A stretch of DNA of 64,000 bases from Firmicutes bacterium HGW-Firmicutes-9 (GTDB taxonomy: Bacteria > Bacillota > Clostridia > Christensenellales > CAG-138): positions 194,201 to 258,200 of the forward strand of contig PGZM01000002.1 in the NCBI GenBank assembly GCA_002841395.1. The letters run 5' to 3'. Below the pieces are notes generated by a model. That model ran no database searches. It saw only the letters and a program-made list of their open reading frames with translations, and was not told the DNA's origin. This document shows positions 7,928 through 16,645 of the stretch, piece after piece; positions within the stretch are counted from its first letter, which is position 1, and every line of letters begins with the position of its first letter. Position numbers and translations under genes: made by a program.

Positions 7928-8458
7928 TTATTTTTTGAGAATTTGTATCGCCTCTTCGAGCGGAACGACACGTGCGAGCGGCTCGTGCCAGATCATGCGC
8001 TCGTAAAAATAAACGAGCTTATCGCCTGAGAGAAAGGGGTTTGCGTATGTCGTCGTTGCGCCGGAAGGAACCACGACCTCATAGCCGTGCTCAAACGCGG
8101 TCTTGACGCTGGTGTCGATACAATACTCCGTCTGCATGCCGCAGATGACAAGATTCGTGATGCCTTTGTCGCTCAGATATTCGTTCAACCCGGTTTTCAG
8201 AAACGCGCTGTTGAAACGCTTTTCGAAAATGCGCTCTTCCGAACGCGGTGCAAGCGATTTGTCCAACTGCCAGCCGGGTTCGCCGTAGGCCAACACATCG
8301 CCTTCTCCGCCGTCATGACGAACATAGATGACCTCCGTGCCGGCTTCGTGCGCGGCATCGATGAGAAGCTTGAGATTAACCAGAAATGCATCTTTGTTGG
8401 CGGGTTGATCGTCGATCAACGCCTGCTGCACATCGATGACGAGGAGCGCTGTTTTCAT
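7928..8458 (-). CDS. Isochorismatase-family cysteine hydrolase
   Basis: This 176-residue protein has the isochorismatase fold, whose members hydrolyse nicotinamide, ureido or related amide and ether bonds. The N-terminal LLVIDVQQAL provides the catalytic Asp, and the nucleophilic Cys is in CGMQTEYCIDTSV near residue 115. The true substrate is unknown. Its ATG overlaps the TGA of the upstream hydrolase (ATGA at 8458-8455), so translation is coupled. It is the last gene of the CDGSH / hydrolase / isochorismatase operon. Confidence 0.85.
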   Translation of the reverse strand: MKTALLVIDVQQALIDDQPANKDAFLVNLKLLIDAAHEAGTEVIYVRHDGGEGDVLAYGEPGWQLDKSLAPRSEERIFEKRFNSAFLKTGLNEYLSDKGITNLVICGMQTEYCIDTSVKTAFEHGYEVVVPSGATTTYANPFLSGDKLVYFYERMIWHEPLARVVPLEEAIQILKK

Positions 8459-9303
8459 GAAATACCTCCAAATGAAACTTGATCGGATGATAACGCGGCG
8501 GTCAGGAATGCATCGATCGCAGCGTTGACCGCATCAGGATTGTCGACGTTAGAGTTGTGGGATGCATTCTCGATGATCTGCATCGGATAGCCTGTCGCCT
8601 CGTGCCAAGCCTTTGAGTAAGCAAGCACTTTCCCGGCGCGATCCTTCTCACCGACCAGGATCAAAACGGGGCACGTGATGTTCAAATCTCGGTTCTCCAG
8701 CGCAAATCCGTTTAACCCGGCTTTCGTCAGCGCACTAAACTCATCCTTGCCGTAAAATGAGATTGCTTTGCGCATATTGTCCTGCCCGCGCTCGGTCAGC
8801 GCGACGCTCTTGATGATGGTATTGACATAGTATCCATATGGCATCCATTGACTGATTGCGCCGGCTTTGGAAAGCCAGAAGAGATCGGACTTTGAATAGT
8901 AACGCAGACCATATGGACAGGTATCGATGGCAACAAACGCAAGCGCCATCTCAGGATAACGCAACAGAAACGATTGAACGAGATAGCCGCCCATCGATTG
9001 CCCTGCGAACACCGCGCGATCGATCTGCTCCTGCTCCAGTATGCCGCGCATATCCTCCGCGCAATTCTGATAGGAAAAGTCGTGATAAGGGCGGGAGAGG
9101 GCATGCGCGGGAGCATCCCATGCGATGACGGTATATCGATCTGCAAAATATGGAACTTGCTGATCAAACATGGTGTGATCCGCGGTCAACCCGTGGAGAA
9201 AGAAGATGCACGGCGCATCAGGCTTTTCACTGCGCGTGATCCAATACGCAACATTGCCGCGCGGAGAGGCATATTCCTTCTGAACAGTAGTTGAAAGCGT
9301 CAT
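8455..9303 (-). CDS. Alpha/beta hydrolase
   Basis: This 282-residue soluble alpha/beta-hydrolase-fold enzyme is probably an esterase or lactonase-like protein. The oxyanion region FFLHGLTADHTMF is near residue 35, the nucleophile elbow GQSMGGY near residue 97, and the catalytic His falls in NASHNSNVDNPD near the C-terminus. A GTG at 9306 is in frame, but AGGTGG sits only three bases from it; the ATG at 9303 has better spacing. The gene begins 14 bases after the CDGSH gene and overlaps the isochorismatase gene by four bases. Confidence 0.85.
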   Translation of the reverse strand: MTLSTTVQKEYASPRGNVAYWITRSEKPDAPCIFFLHGLTADHTMFDQQVPYFADRYTVIAWDAPAHALSRPYHDFSYQNCAEDMRGILEQEQIDRAVFAGQSMGGYLVQSFLLRYPEMALAFVAIDTCPYGLRYYSKSDLFWLSKAGAISQWMPYGYYVNTIIKSVALTERGQDNMRKAISFYGKDEFSALTKAGLNGFALENRDLNITCPVLILVGEKDRAGKVLAYSKAWHEATGYPMQIIENASHNSNVDNPDAVNAAIDAFLTAALSSDQVSFGGIS

Positions 9304-9317
9304 CACAATCCACCTTT

Positions 9318-10001
9318 CTACACTTCGTTGTCGCGAAACTCCTCCGACACATGCCGCGAATCGCAGAACGGCTTGTTGCCGGACATGCCGCAGCGGCAGA
9401 GCACAACGCGGTTACGAATTTCGTAAACGCTTCCGTCTGCGGACTCAATCGGGATGCCGCCTTTGACGAAGATACCCGCGCTGACGTGTTCTTCGGGATC
9501 CTGCAGAATTTCGATTGCGGGTTCGTACACGGGTTCATGCTCCGTGCCGTCCTTTTCAACCGCAGTCAGGCGACCGGCGGGGCACTCGTTGGCGGCGATG
9601 ATCGCCTCTGCGTGATGAAAGTCGCTCTCCGAATCTTCGGCAAGCTCCCATGCATCCCCGCTGTCCCTGTGGCAAAATCGCGCAAAGGCGCAGCGTCCGT
9701 CGTCCAATAGATCAATTCCATCTCCGGATATGCGAGCGGATCTTTGATGATAGTCGGTTTTACAGGCTGTTTCCGTTCCGTCGAAATGCATGGCAACATG
9801 TGATCCATCGCAGAAGGGTGGTGTTTTTGTTTTACCGCAGCGGCAAAGGGAATACACCGCTCGTTGCGGCAGGGGGCCGCCTTCCTCATAAATATAGCCG
9901 CCGCCTTTGGGCACGATGACCTTTTCCGAGAGCGGAACGCTGCCGGAAACGATATATGGGCCGTCTTTTATGATGCGAATGCGAGGCTCCTTATTTTGCA
10001 T
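9318..10001 (-). CDS. Double CDGSH iron-sulfur domain protein
   Basis: This 227-residue protein has two CDGSH-type [2Fe-2S] sites: CRCGKTKTPPFCDGSH near residue 50 and CRCGMSGNKPFCDSRH near the C-terminus. The second has Asp-Ser-Arg-His instead of the usual Asp-Gly-Ser-His. Between them lies a region with further cysteines (RCAFARFC, ECPAGRL) resembling the divergent Fe-S domain often fused to CDGSH units. It is probably an electron-transfer or redox-sensing partner of the downstream hydrolases. The open frame extends upstream to 10127, but the promoter lies inside that extension, so the ATG at 10001 is chosen even though no strong ribosome site is seen. Confidence 0.82.
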   Translation of the reverse strand: MQNKEPRIRIIKDGPYIVSGSVPLSEKVIVPKGGGYIYEEGGPLPQRAVYSLCRCGKTKTPPFCDGSHVAMHFDGTETACKTDYHQRSARISGDGIDLLDDGRCAFARFCHRDSGDAWELAEDSESDFHHAEAIIAANECPAGRLTAVEKDGTEHEPVYEPAIEILQDPEEHVSAGIFVKGGIPIESADGSVYEIRNRVVLCRCGMSGNKPFCDSRHVSEEFRDNEV

Positions 10002-10047
10002 GACGATTGTACTATTCCAGTTCTGTAAATTTGATGAGACTACTCCT

Positions 10048-10076
10048 ATAGTATGCGTGTTTGATCGTTTTGTAAA
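10048..10076 (-). promoter_or_regulatory. Promoter of the CDGSH operon
   Basis: Minus strand: TTTACA (10076-10071), 17-base spacer, TACTAT (10053-10048), giving a ~40-base leader. Confidence 0.7.
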
Positions 10077-10099
10077 GGTTTGGGTGATGCAATAAACGC

Positions 10100-10135
10100 G
10101 AAAAATCCGTCCGCAACGCATTGTCACGGACGGAT
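10100..10135 (-). terminator. Terminator of the FMN reductase gene
   Basis: Nine-base stem ATCCGTCCG / CGGACGGAT followed, on the minus strand, by a T-run. Confidence 0.88.
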
Positions 10136-10146
10136 CAAAGACGAAA

Positions 10147-10701
10147 TTATTCTCCGATAAATTTCAGGAAAGCATCGGCTTGCTTCTGTAGATACGGTAA
10201 GCTGGTCGTAAGCTTGAGATGACCCTCTTCATCCGTCTGCTCCTGTGCGTTCGGGACGCGCAGGCGGGGAAAGTTCATCACGCGCGCGTTGAGCATACTG
10301 AGCAGCATCACCAACAAATCCTGCGCGGTGACCGTGCCGCCCATGCCGTTGGAAGCGCCGCTGATGGCAATCGGTTTTTTCGAAAGCACCTGACGTTCCT
10401 CCTTGCTGATCGGGCGGGAAAGCCAGTCGATCAAGTTCTTCAGAAGGCCGGGGTAGGAGTGATTGTATTCCGGCGAGAAAATCCATACGCCATCCGCGAT
10501 TTTGATCTGCTCGCGCACGCGACGGACCGATTCCGGCGCCGGATATTCGATGTCCTGATTCATCATCGGGACATCTGAAAAATCGATGATTTCAAATATT
10601 GCTCTGTCGCCTATGGCTTCTTTTGCGGCGAGCGCCAGTTGGCGGTTAAAAGAGTCTTTTCGTAATGAGCCGACGATTGCGGCAATTCGTTTCTGTTCCA
10701 T
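10147..10701 (-). CDS. NADPH-dependent FMN reductase
   Basis: This 184-residue flavodoxin-fold quinone, chromate or azo-type reductase uses NAD(P)H and FMN. The FMN phosphate loop is GSLRKDSFNR near residue 11, and SPEYNHSYPGLLKNLIDW near residue 77 is the family signature. GASNGMGGT near residue 115 completes the flavin pocket. It belongs to a minus-strand group with pirin and a DOPA-dioxygenase-like gene, all typical of redox and aromatic stress responses. The natural substrate is unknown. Confidence 0.88.
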   Translation of the reverse strand: MEQKRIAAIVGSLRKDSFNRQLALAAKEAIGDRAIFEIIDFSDVPMMNQDIEYPAPESVRRVREQIKIADGVWIFSPEYNHSYPGLLKNLIDWLSRPISKEERQVLSKKPIAISGASNGMGGTVTAQDLLVMLLSMLNARVMNFPRLRVPNAQEQTDEEGHLKLTTSLPYLQKQADAFLKFIGE

Positions 10702-10767
10702 GTGTTCTCCAGTGTTCGTTATAGTATTGTGGTGAGAGGAAACGCTTCTCGTGTAGTACGGTGTTTT

Positions 10768-11613
10768 CTAAAGTGTTGGATTATGTTTGATAAACGTTCC
10801 ACGGCGCAGCTCGTCAAACGCAAGATCGAGTTCTTCGCGTGTGTTCATGACGATCGGGCCGCCCCACGCGATCGTCTCATGCAATGCTTTGCCGGAAAAC
10901 AGCAAGAACCGTAGGTCGCGATCCGGCGTTGCTTCTATCGTAACGGATTCTCCCGCCCCGAAGAGCACCGCTGTCTTTTCGTTGATCAGATGCGCGTCAA
11001 TCACTGCGTCTCCGGTGATCAGGAACGCAAACACGGTTTCATCCGGTTTTGTGGGCAGAGTAATGCTTCCTTTCTTTACGAGAGAAACATCGAGAATGCT
11101 TGCCTGAATATGCCGCGGCATGACGCCGGACACGCCGTTATAGCTGCCCGACAGCACGCGAACGGTTGCCTGATCGGTTTCGACGATGGGCATCATCTCC
11201 TGCGTGATGCCAAGATAGGCGGGATCCGCCATTTTCTCGCTTTTCGGCAGGTTCAGCCAAAGCTGCAGCCCCAGCATGCGCTCAGACGCCATCGGCATCT
11301 CCTGATGCAGAATCCCGCTGCCAGCAGTCATCCATTGGCTCTCGCCCGATTCGATGGTGCCTTTGTTTCCGAGGCTGTCCATGTGTTCGATTTTACCGCT
11401 GATAAGGTAAGTTATCGTCTCGATGCCGCGATGCGGATGCCACGGAAATCCTGCGGTGTAGTCCGCAGGATCCGTGGAATCGAACGAATCCAGCATCAAG
11501 AATGGATCAAAATCGTATACGTCGCGATTGCCCAATACCCGCACGAGTGATACGCCCGCGCCGTCTACCGCGCGCTGACCGCGAACGGTCTTCAAGATTT
11601 CCCGATGTTTCAT
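10768..11613 (-). CDS. Pirin family protein (quercetinase-like cupin)
   Basis: This 281-residue bicupin of the pirin family may act as an iron-dependent dioxygenase or redox sensor. The metal-binding motif HPHRGIET near residue 58 and the segment GESQWMTAGSGILHQE near residue 90 give the His/Glu ligands of the N-terminal cupin. The C-terminal cupin is intact in length. It lies between the DOPA-dioxygenase-like gene (44 bases upstream) and the FMN reductase gene (66 bases downstream). Confidence 0.92.
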   Translation of the reverse strand: MKHREILKTVRGQRAVDGAGVSLVRVLGNRDVYDFDPFLMLDSFDSTDPADYTAGFPWHPHRGIETITYLISGKIEHMDSLGNKGTIESGESQWMTAGSGILHQEMPMASERMLGLQLWLNLPKSEKMADPAYLGITQEMMPIVETDQATVRVLSGSYNGVSGVMPRHIQASILDVSLVKKGSITLPTKPDETVFAFLITGDAVIDAHLINEKTAVLFGAGESVTIEATPDRDLRFLLFSGKALHETIAWGGPIVMNTREELDLAFDELRRGTFIKHNPTL

Positions 11614-11657
11614 TCCGTTATCTCTCCTTGTTCCAGTATGGTTCTTCTATTAGATGC

Positions 11658-12443
11658 TCAAGATGTCTGTTTTGGTGTAAACAAATAGCTTGCCATACAC
11701 ATTGATCCTAGTGTGCAGCTGTCATTGAGGGACGAGATTTCGTCATCGCTATTGCTTGCACCAAGGACATACAGAAGCGGTGCAAAGTGATCCACAGACG
11801 GTACAGATAGCTCCGCCGGTTGTCCGGCGAGTTCATAATGCAGCACCGATTCGTGGTCCTTTGCGAAGATGGCGTTCGAAATATAGTGGTCAAAATCCTG
11901 CGCCCAGGGCTGACCGTCGTTCATACGCCAATCGACGCGTGATAAATTGTGCACGATGTTGCCGCTGCCAAAGATCAAAACGCCCTCATCGCGAAGAGGC
12001 TGGAGCTTTTGCCCGATCGCGTAGTGTTCCTCCGGCGTCAATGCTGCATTGACACTGAGCTGCACAATCGGCACATCCGCCTTTGGAAATACGCGATTCA
12101 GCACAGACCATGTTCCGTGGTCGATGCCCCAGTTGTTATCGATGGTTACAAAATCCCCGATCAATGCTTTTGCCTTGTATGCGAGCTCCGGCGAACCGGG
12201 GGCAGGATACTTCAGTTGATAGAGCTCTTCCGGAAACCCGTACATGTCATAGATCATATTGGGCGTAGGGGAGTCGTTCAGCTTTGTACCGCGTGTAAAC
12301 CAATGCGCGGAGACGGAGAGAATGGCGGAAGGTTTTTCCAGTTTATCTCCAAGCGCGCTCCATGCGCGTGAGTATTCGTTGTTTTCAATTGCGTTCATCG
12401 GCGAACCATGGCCGACAAACAAAACGGGTAATCGTTTTTTCAT
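11658..12443 (-). CDS. Class III extradiol ring-cleavage dioxygenase, YgiD-like
   Basis: This 261-residue LigB-superfamily protein resembles 4,5-DOPA extradiol dioxygenase (YgiD). The metal ligands expected of the family are in LFVGHGSPMNAI (His near residue 12), SAHWFTRG (His near residue 47) and IDHGTWSVL (His near residue 108), with GSGNIVHNL further on. It cleaves catechol-type rings when Fe or Zn is bound; the physiological substrate in an anaerobe is unclear. It is divergent from the tetR gene, with 238 bases between that hold inverted repeats. Confidence 0.88.
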   Translation of the reverse strand: MKKRLPVLFVGHGSPMNAIENNEYSRAWSALGDKLEKPSAILSVSAHWFTRGTKLNDSPTPNMIYDMYGFPEELYQLKYPAPGSPELAYKAKALIGDFVTIDNNWGIDHGTWSVLNRVFPKADVPIVQLSVNAALTPEEHYAIGQKLQPLRDEGVLIFGSGNIVHNLSRVDWRMNDGQPWAQDFDHYISNAIFAKDHESVLHYELAGQPAELSVPSVDHFAPLLYVLGASNSDDEISSLNDSCTLGSMCMASYLFTPKQTS

Positions 12444-12474
12444 CTGATATTCACCTCACTTCAGATGTATGTTG

Positions 12475-12524
12475 ACACCTGGCCGCAAAGCGGCACGGTG
12501 TATGTTGTTTATAGTATCATACTA
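12475..12524. promoter_or_regulatory. Inverted repeats between the DODA-like and tetR genes
   Basis: One interrupted inverted repeat has 12-base arms (ACACCTGGCCGC / GCGGCACGGTGT, two mismatches) around AAA at 12475-12501. A perfect 6-1-6 palindrome TAGTATcATACTA follows at 12512-12524. Both lie in the leader/promoter zone of the dioxygenase-like gene and are candidate operators for the adjacent TetR protein; this is inference. Confidence 0.45.
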
Positions 12525-12596
12525 ATCCTCGAACTACTTCTTGTAAAGTGTGTTTGGCACAGATAGAGAAGGTGTTCTGATACAAGAAAGTTTTTC

Positions 12597-12660
12597 TTGA
12601 CATCGCAGTAGAAGAGTGATATATATTGAACGATCAATCAATGAACAAACATTCAATGAA
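12597..12660 (+). promoter_or_regulatory. tetR promoter with overlapping operator-like repeats
   Basis: TTGACA (12597-12602), 17-base spacer, TATATA (12620-12625). Immediately downstream is ATTGA-ACGA-TCAAT (12624-12637), then AATGaacaaaCATT, two short palindromes built from the same TTGA/TCAA units. This is the usual layout for TetR autorepression. Confidence 0.65.
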
Positions 12661-12681
12661 TTAGAAATAGGAGTTGAGAGC

Positions 12682-13257
12682 GTGACAATACGAGAAGATC
12701 AGAAGGAAAAGCGCAGGCAGGAGATTCTGTTTGCAGGCCTGAGTTTGTTTATCTCAAAGGGATATTCCGGTACAACGATCAAAGATATCGCAGGCGCGGT
12801 CGGCATGAGCGCGGGGCTGATGTTTCATTATTTTGCGTCAAAAGAGGAGCTGTATCTAGCGCTCGTTTCACAGGGGATTGAGGGACCGATGAACAGCGTG
12901 CAACCGACGGAACTGGAACCGATGACGTTCTTTGAAATCACGGCAGAACGCATCCTTTCCTACATCAAAACACAGCCCTTTGTTGCAAAAATGTTTGTGT
13001 TGATGCATCAGGCAACGTACAGCGACGATGTGCCGGCAAGCGTAAAAGCGCTTTTGACGAAACTGGATATTCACACGCCAACGGCAAAGATCATTCGCAA
13101 AGGTCAGGAAAACGGTACAATCCGTGCTGGCGATCCGCTTGCGCTCTCACTCGCTTTCTGGAGCGCCATACAAGGCGTTGCGGAGACGATGGCGATGAAC
13201 GCAGATATGCCTTGCCCGGAGAGCGAATGGATCGCGGATATCTTGCGGGCAAAATAA
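12682..13257 (+). CDS. TetR/AcrR family transcriptional regulator
   Basis: This 191-residue one-component repressor has an N-terminal helix-turn-helix (TTIKDIAGAVGMSAGLMFHYFASKEELY region, about residues 30-58). The ligand-binding C-terminal domain is variable. The open frame runs upstream to 12616, but AGGAG at 12669-12673 points to the GTG at 12682, and the promoter and operator repeats occupy the earlier part. The flavoprotein gene begins 28 bases after its stop, so the two are probably co-transcribed. The divergent dioxygenase-like gene is another likely target. Confidence 0.9.
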   Translation: MTIREDQKEKRRQEILFAGLSLFISKGYSGTTIKDIAGAVGMSAGLMFHYFASKEELYLALVSQGIEGPMNSVQPTELEPMTFFEITAERILSYIKTQPFVAKMFVLMHQATYSDDVPASVKALLTKLDIHTPTAKIIRKGQENGTIRAGDPLALSLAFWSAIQGVAETMAMNADMPCPESEWIADILRAK

Positions 13258-13285
13258 CAAGAACAATAAGATGGGGGATTTTAAA

Positions 13286-14770
13286 ATGAAACAGGTGATC
13301 ATCGTTGGTGCGGGAATAGCGGGAATTACCGCCGGCATCTACGCAAGACAGAGTGGGTTTGATGTGACGATTTACGAAAGCCACACCATCCCGGGCGGCG
13401 CCTCGACCAGCTGGCGCAGAGGGGGATATTACTTTGAAGGCGGATTACACTGGCTGACGGGTTCGTCGCCGGAATCGCAGCTCTACAGTCTCTGGCGCGA
13501 GGTGGGTGCGCTGGACGACTCTGTAGACGTATATAACCGAGATCCGTTCTTTAACTATGAATTGGACGGCGTGCGAGCATGCCTCTATCGCGATATCGAG
13601 AAACTGCGTAAGCACTTGACGGAACTTTCGCCGGAGGATCGACGGGAGATCAACAAGCTTTGCGCAGACGTCAAACGGTTCACAAAGATGGAGATGCCGG
13701 TCATGGACCTGCCGAATCTCAAATCGAAGTATCCGGTGAAGGTTCCGATCACAAAACTGCTTGCGATGCTGCCTGCCATGCCGCGCATGAAGTACTATCA
13801 GAATTTATCGACGCAGGAATACAGCGAGCGGTTCAAAAACCCTGTGATTCGAAATCTGATCTGTAACATGATTGGTGAGCAGTACTGCGCAACTGGCGTG
13901 CTCTTTACGATTGCTACGCTTGCCTCGGGTGACGGCGGCTATCCAACCGGCGGCTCGCTCGCGATGGTGCAGCGTATGGCGAAGAAGTTTCTCTCGCTCG
14001 GCGGAACGATTCAATATCGTACGAAGATAGATCAAGTCGTCGTTGAAAATGGCGTGGCAAAAGGCGTGGTGATCGACGGCGATGTGGTCGCGGCGGATGC
14101 AGTGATTGTCACAAAGGATACGCTCAGCGCGATCGACGATCTGTTTGCCGAGCCGATCCATGAACCCTGGGCGGAACAGATGCGCAGCAACACTTACCCG
14201 ATGATGGACGTGTTTGTTGGCCTCGGCGTGCAGGAAGATCTATCGGAACTGCCTGCAAACTGTTATTTTCCGGTTGAGACGCCGATTCGAATTGGAAGCG
14301 TGAGCTACGATAGCATCGGGTTCAACAATTACGCGGGCTTTGCCGGATACGCGCCGGAGGGCGGTACGGCACTTACACTCGCGCTGGTTGGCGACACCTA
14401 TGATTTCTGGAAACAATGCAAAGAGAACGGCACTTACGTGGCGGAGAAGCAAAAACTCGCGGAACACATCATTTGCGAGATGGAGCAAAAGTATCCGCAG
14501 ATCAAAGGAAAAGTCGTGGTTTGGGATGTCGCCACGCCGTTGACCTATGAGCGGTATCTCGGCTCCTACAAGGGCAGCTGGATGACGGTCACGAAGAAAG
14601 GACAGGGGGATATGCGCTATCCGTGCAAGCCGGAAAGCATTTCAAACCTATACTTCGCAGGCCAGCGGTTGACAGCGCCCGGCGGTTGCCCGGTTGCGCT
14701 CTTCACAGGACGCACGTCAGTGCAGCATCTTTGCATCGATACCGATTCTGTATTTCAAGCGAATCTGTAA
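13286..14770 (+). CDS. Phytoene desaturase-like FAD oxidoreductase
   Basis: This 494-residue flavoprotein belongs to the CrtI / retinol-saturase-like group of amine-oxidase-fold enzymes. It opens with the FAD-binding Rossmann motif VGAGIAGITAGIYARQ, then SHTIPGGASTSW and GGLHWLTG. The C-terminal FAD motif YFAGQRLTAPGGCP is present. Such enzymes desaturate, isomerise or saturate polyenes and lipids; no phytoene synthase is nearby, so carotenoid synthesis is not established. GGGGGA upstream selects the ATG at 13286 over the earlier one at 13271. It probably forms an operon with the tetR gene. Confidence 0.82.
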   Translation: MKQVIIVGAGIAGITAGIYARQSGFDVTIYESHTIPGGASTSWRRGGYYFEGGLHWLTGSSPESQLYSLWREVGALDDSVDVYNRDPFFNYELDGVRACLYRDIEKLRKHLTELSPEDRREINKLCADVKRFTKMEMPVMDLPNLKSKYPVKVPITKLLAMLPAMPRMKYYQNLSTQEYSERFKNPVIRNLICNMIGEQYCATGVLFTIATLASGDGGYPTGGSLAMVQRMAKKFLSLGGTIQYRTKIDQVVVENGVAKGVVIDGDVVAADAVIVTKDTLSAIDDLFAEPIHEPWAEQMRSNTYPMMDVFVGLGVQEDLSELPANCYFPVETPIRIGSVSYDSIGFNNYAGFAGYAPEGGTALTLALVGDTYDFWKQCKENGTYVAEKQKLAEHIICEMEQKYPQIKGKVVVWDVATPLTYERYLGSYKGSWMTVTKKGQGDMRYPCKPESISNLYFAGQRLTAPGGCPVALFTGRTSVQHLCIDTDSVFQANL

Positions 14771-14789
14771 GCGAAAGAATGGGGGAACA

Positions 14790-14818
14790 AAAAGAGCGGG
14801 GCGATCCCGCTCTTTTTT
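14790..14818. terminator. Bidirectional terminator between convergent genes
   Basis: AAAGAGCGGG / CCCGCTCTTT with a five-base loop; A-run on the left and T-run on the right serve both the flavoprotein gene (+) and the GH114-like gene (-). Confidence 0.9.
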
Positions 14819-14825
14819 GTTTGCT

Positions 14826-15641
14826 TTAATCCAGATTGATTGAAGGAGATATATGGTATTGGAACCCTTCTTCACGGCAATAATCTTCAATCGTGCGGAT
14901 TAGCGCACTACTGGAGTTGGCATATTCCGTCAGATACACATCCAATCCGGCCGATTTGCAGCGCGTAAGGTATGCTTGATAATACTCGGAATTTTCCGTG
15001 TTCTGCCGGATTAGCTTACCGCGATCAAAGTCGATGTTCGTAAAAACGCATTCCTGATTCACGCCTGTGATGACCGGATTGGGAATGTCCGCATCCAGCA
15101 CGGCTTTTGCCACAAACACGTCGCCGCCGTTGATGAGCACGGGTTTTTCATACTGCGCGAGCGCTTGTAATATCGCGTTCAGACCGTCGTAAATAGCACT
15201 CGTCGGGTAGAGATAGTAAACGTCCGCGTTGTCCAGAAAGAACCCGTCTACGCCTTTCTCCGCGAGCGATTTTGCCTCGTCTGAGACGAATGTCTGCCAC
15301 TCCTGCCGCGAGACATCGACCCAGTATTCGTCCGGCCAATTGTCATAGGGAGAGAGGATACAATCCTGAACGGACTCATATCCATCGCGGAATGTTTCGA
15401 TGCTGCCGATATTGAGATAGGTATAGACGGGTGTTCCGTTTTGCTGAAGTTGCGCAATCTCTTCTTGCGTGAAATACTGCGCGTCGATGACGACGGTTTG
15501 ATACCCCGCGATCTTGTCGATCTCTTCGGGATTGACGCCGAGAAACACGCCGTAGCTATGATCGCTTGCAGGTTTCGAGCATGCGACGCACGTTAAGCAC
15601 AGGAGAAGAGCAATCAAGAGAGAAAGACTAATTCTCTTCAT
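14826..15641 (-). CDS. GH114-like TIM-barrel lipoprotein
   Basis: This 271-residue exported lipoprotein has a basic start (KRIS), a hydrophobic core and lipobox CVAC. The mature part resembles the GH114 (endo-alpha-1,4-polygalactosaminidase-like) TIM barrel: VYTYLNIGSIETFR, the acidic DGFFLDNADVYYLYP strand end, and VLINGGDVFV. Asp and Glu residues at these strand ends are the likely catalytic sites. It may cut an amino-sugar polysaccharide at the cell surface. It is the third gene of an operon, five bases after the toroid protein gene. Confidence 0.75.
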   Translation of the reverse strand: MKRISLSLLIALLLCLTCVACSKPASDHSYGVFLGVNPEEIDKIAGYQTVVIDAQYFTQEEIAQLQQNGTPVYTYLNIGSIETFRDGYESVQDCILSPYDNWPDEYWVDVSRQEWQTFVSDEAKSLAEKGVDGFFLDNADVYYLYPTSAIYDGLNAILQALAQYEKPVLINGGDVFVAKAVLDADIPNPVITGVNQECVFTNIDFDRGKLIRQNTENSEYYQAYLTRCKSAGLDVYLTEYANSSSALIRTIEDYCREEGFQYHISPSINLD

Positions 15642-15646
15642 ATCGT

Positions 15647-16600
15647 TTACCCGATCCGATCAAGAATTCGAAGGCATAAGTAAGTTAAATATGGGGAAGC
15701 AGTCTTCTTTTGTCCAAAGTCCCAATCCTTCATCTTCATATAGATGGATTCGGGAACGAAAAACCCGTCGTCACGTTGCTTGCTTTTGATCAAGTCGATC
15801 ATCTCAAGAAAACGCGGATCGCTGTGATTGAAAGAAAATTTGCTCAGCACACCGGCAACGCTGACAATATCATACCAGCAGGACGGCGCTTTCAACTTTC
15901 TGAAGTCGGTTCCCATATGAAATAGATACGGGTGCTGTTCCCGGCTTTTCGACCAAAGATTGAGAAGCGCTTTTGATGATGCTTTTGCGATCGACGAATC
16001 ACGATATTCCGGCAGATAGGACAACAGGTCGGTCATAATCAATGTCGCATACGGACAACAGTCGTCCTTTTTGCCGGGGCCTCGAAACCTGCCCAACTCA
16101 GGAGAGGCCGCGCAAGGAAAGCCGTTCTCTCTATATAGCGAAACAAGGTATTCAACGCCCTGCTTGATGTGTTCTTCGTAGGAAACACTTGCTTTGATGA
16201 GCGCGATCATAAGATTCGGCGCGTCGCAAAGGCACCAGCTAAAGTCATCTTCGCCGGTTCCGCCGAATTGCTTCGGAACATTGATCATCGAGAAGTAAAC
16301 GCCGTTATCGTCTTTGTGCGCTAATATTTCGTTGATTGCCGCTTGAATCTGCGGAACACTTGTATCAAACCCGAGATCGAGCAAGAACAGAAGCCGCTGT
16401 ATTGGCAGCGTTGGATCTTTGTGACTCGAGATGCGCGTGCTGTGGAATGCCGCCACTTCTTCCAATGCGCGTTGAATCTTTGCATCCATCAAAGCTGATT
16501 GCAACAACGTGATCTGATCCTCTTTCTTCGCGTGAAGCAGATTGATCTGTATCGCGTATTTCAGCCAATCTTCGCTGTTTTCATATAAAGCCTCAAACAT
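15647..16600 (-). CDS. Alpha/alpha-toroid-like protein, function unknown
   Basis: This 317-residue soluble protein is not firmly recognised. Repeating helical pairs with motifs such as IQRLLFLLDLGFDTSVPQIQ, SWCLCDAPNLMIALIKA, DDCCPYATLIMTDLLSYLPEY and SCWYDIVSVAGVLSKF resemble prenyltransferase/terpene-cyclase toroid repeats. It has several Cys (CLC, DDCCPY). No DxDD or QW motif of true terpene cyclases is evident. It sits between a TrkA-C membrane protein (45 bases upstream) and a GH114-like lipoprotein (five bases downstream), so it probably works with them. Confidence 0.55.
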   Translation of the reverse strand: MFEALYENSEDWLKYAIQINLLHAKKEDQITLLQSALMDAKIQRALEEVAAFHSTRISSHKDPTLPIQRLLFLLDLGFDTSVPQIQAAINEILAHKDDNGVYFSMINVPKQFGGTGEDDFSWCLCDAPNLMIALIKASVSYEEHIKQGVEYLVSLYRENGFPCAASPELGRFRGPGKKDDCCPYATLIMTDLLSYLPEYRDSSIAKASSKALLNLWSKSREQHPYLFHMGTDFRKLKAPSCWYDIVSVAGVLSKFSFNHSDPRFLEMIDLIKSKQRDDGFFVPESIYMKMKDWDFGQKKTASPYLTYLCLRILDRIG

Positions 16601-16645
16601 TTACGCCGCTCCTTTAACGATGATGGTTTGCTTATGTGTGAACGA

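Noticed and set aside
10738-10767. Possible terminator after the pirin gene
   Set aside because: The potential stem relies on several G-T pairs and has no T-run in the right direction.
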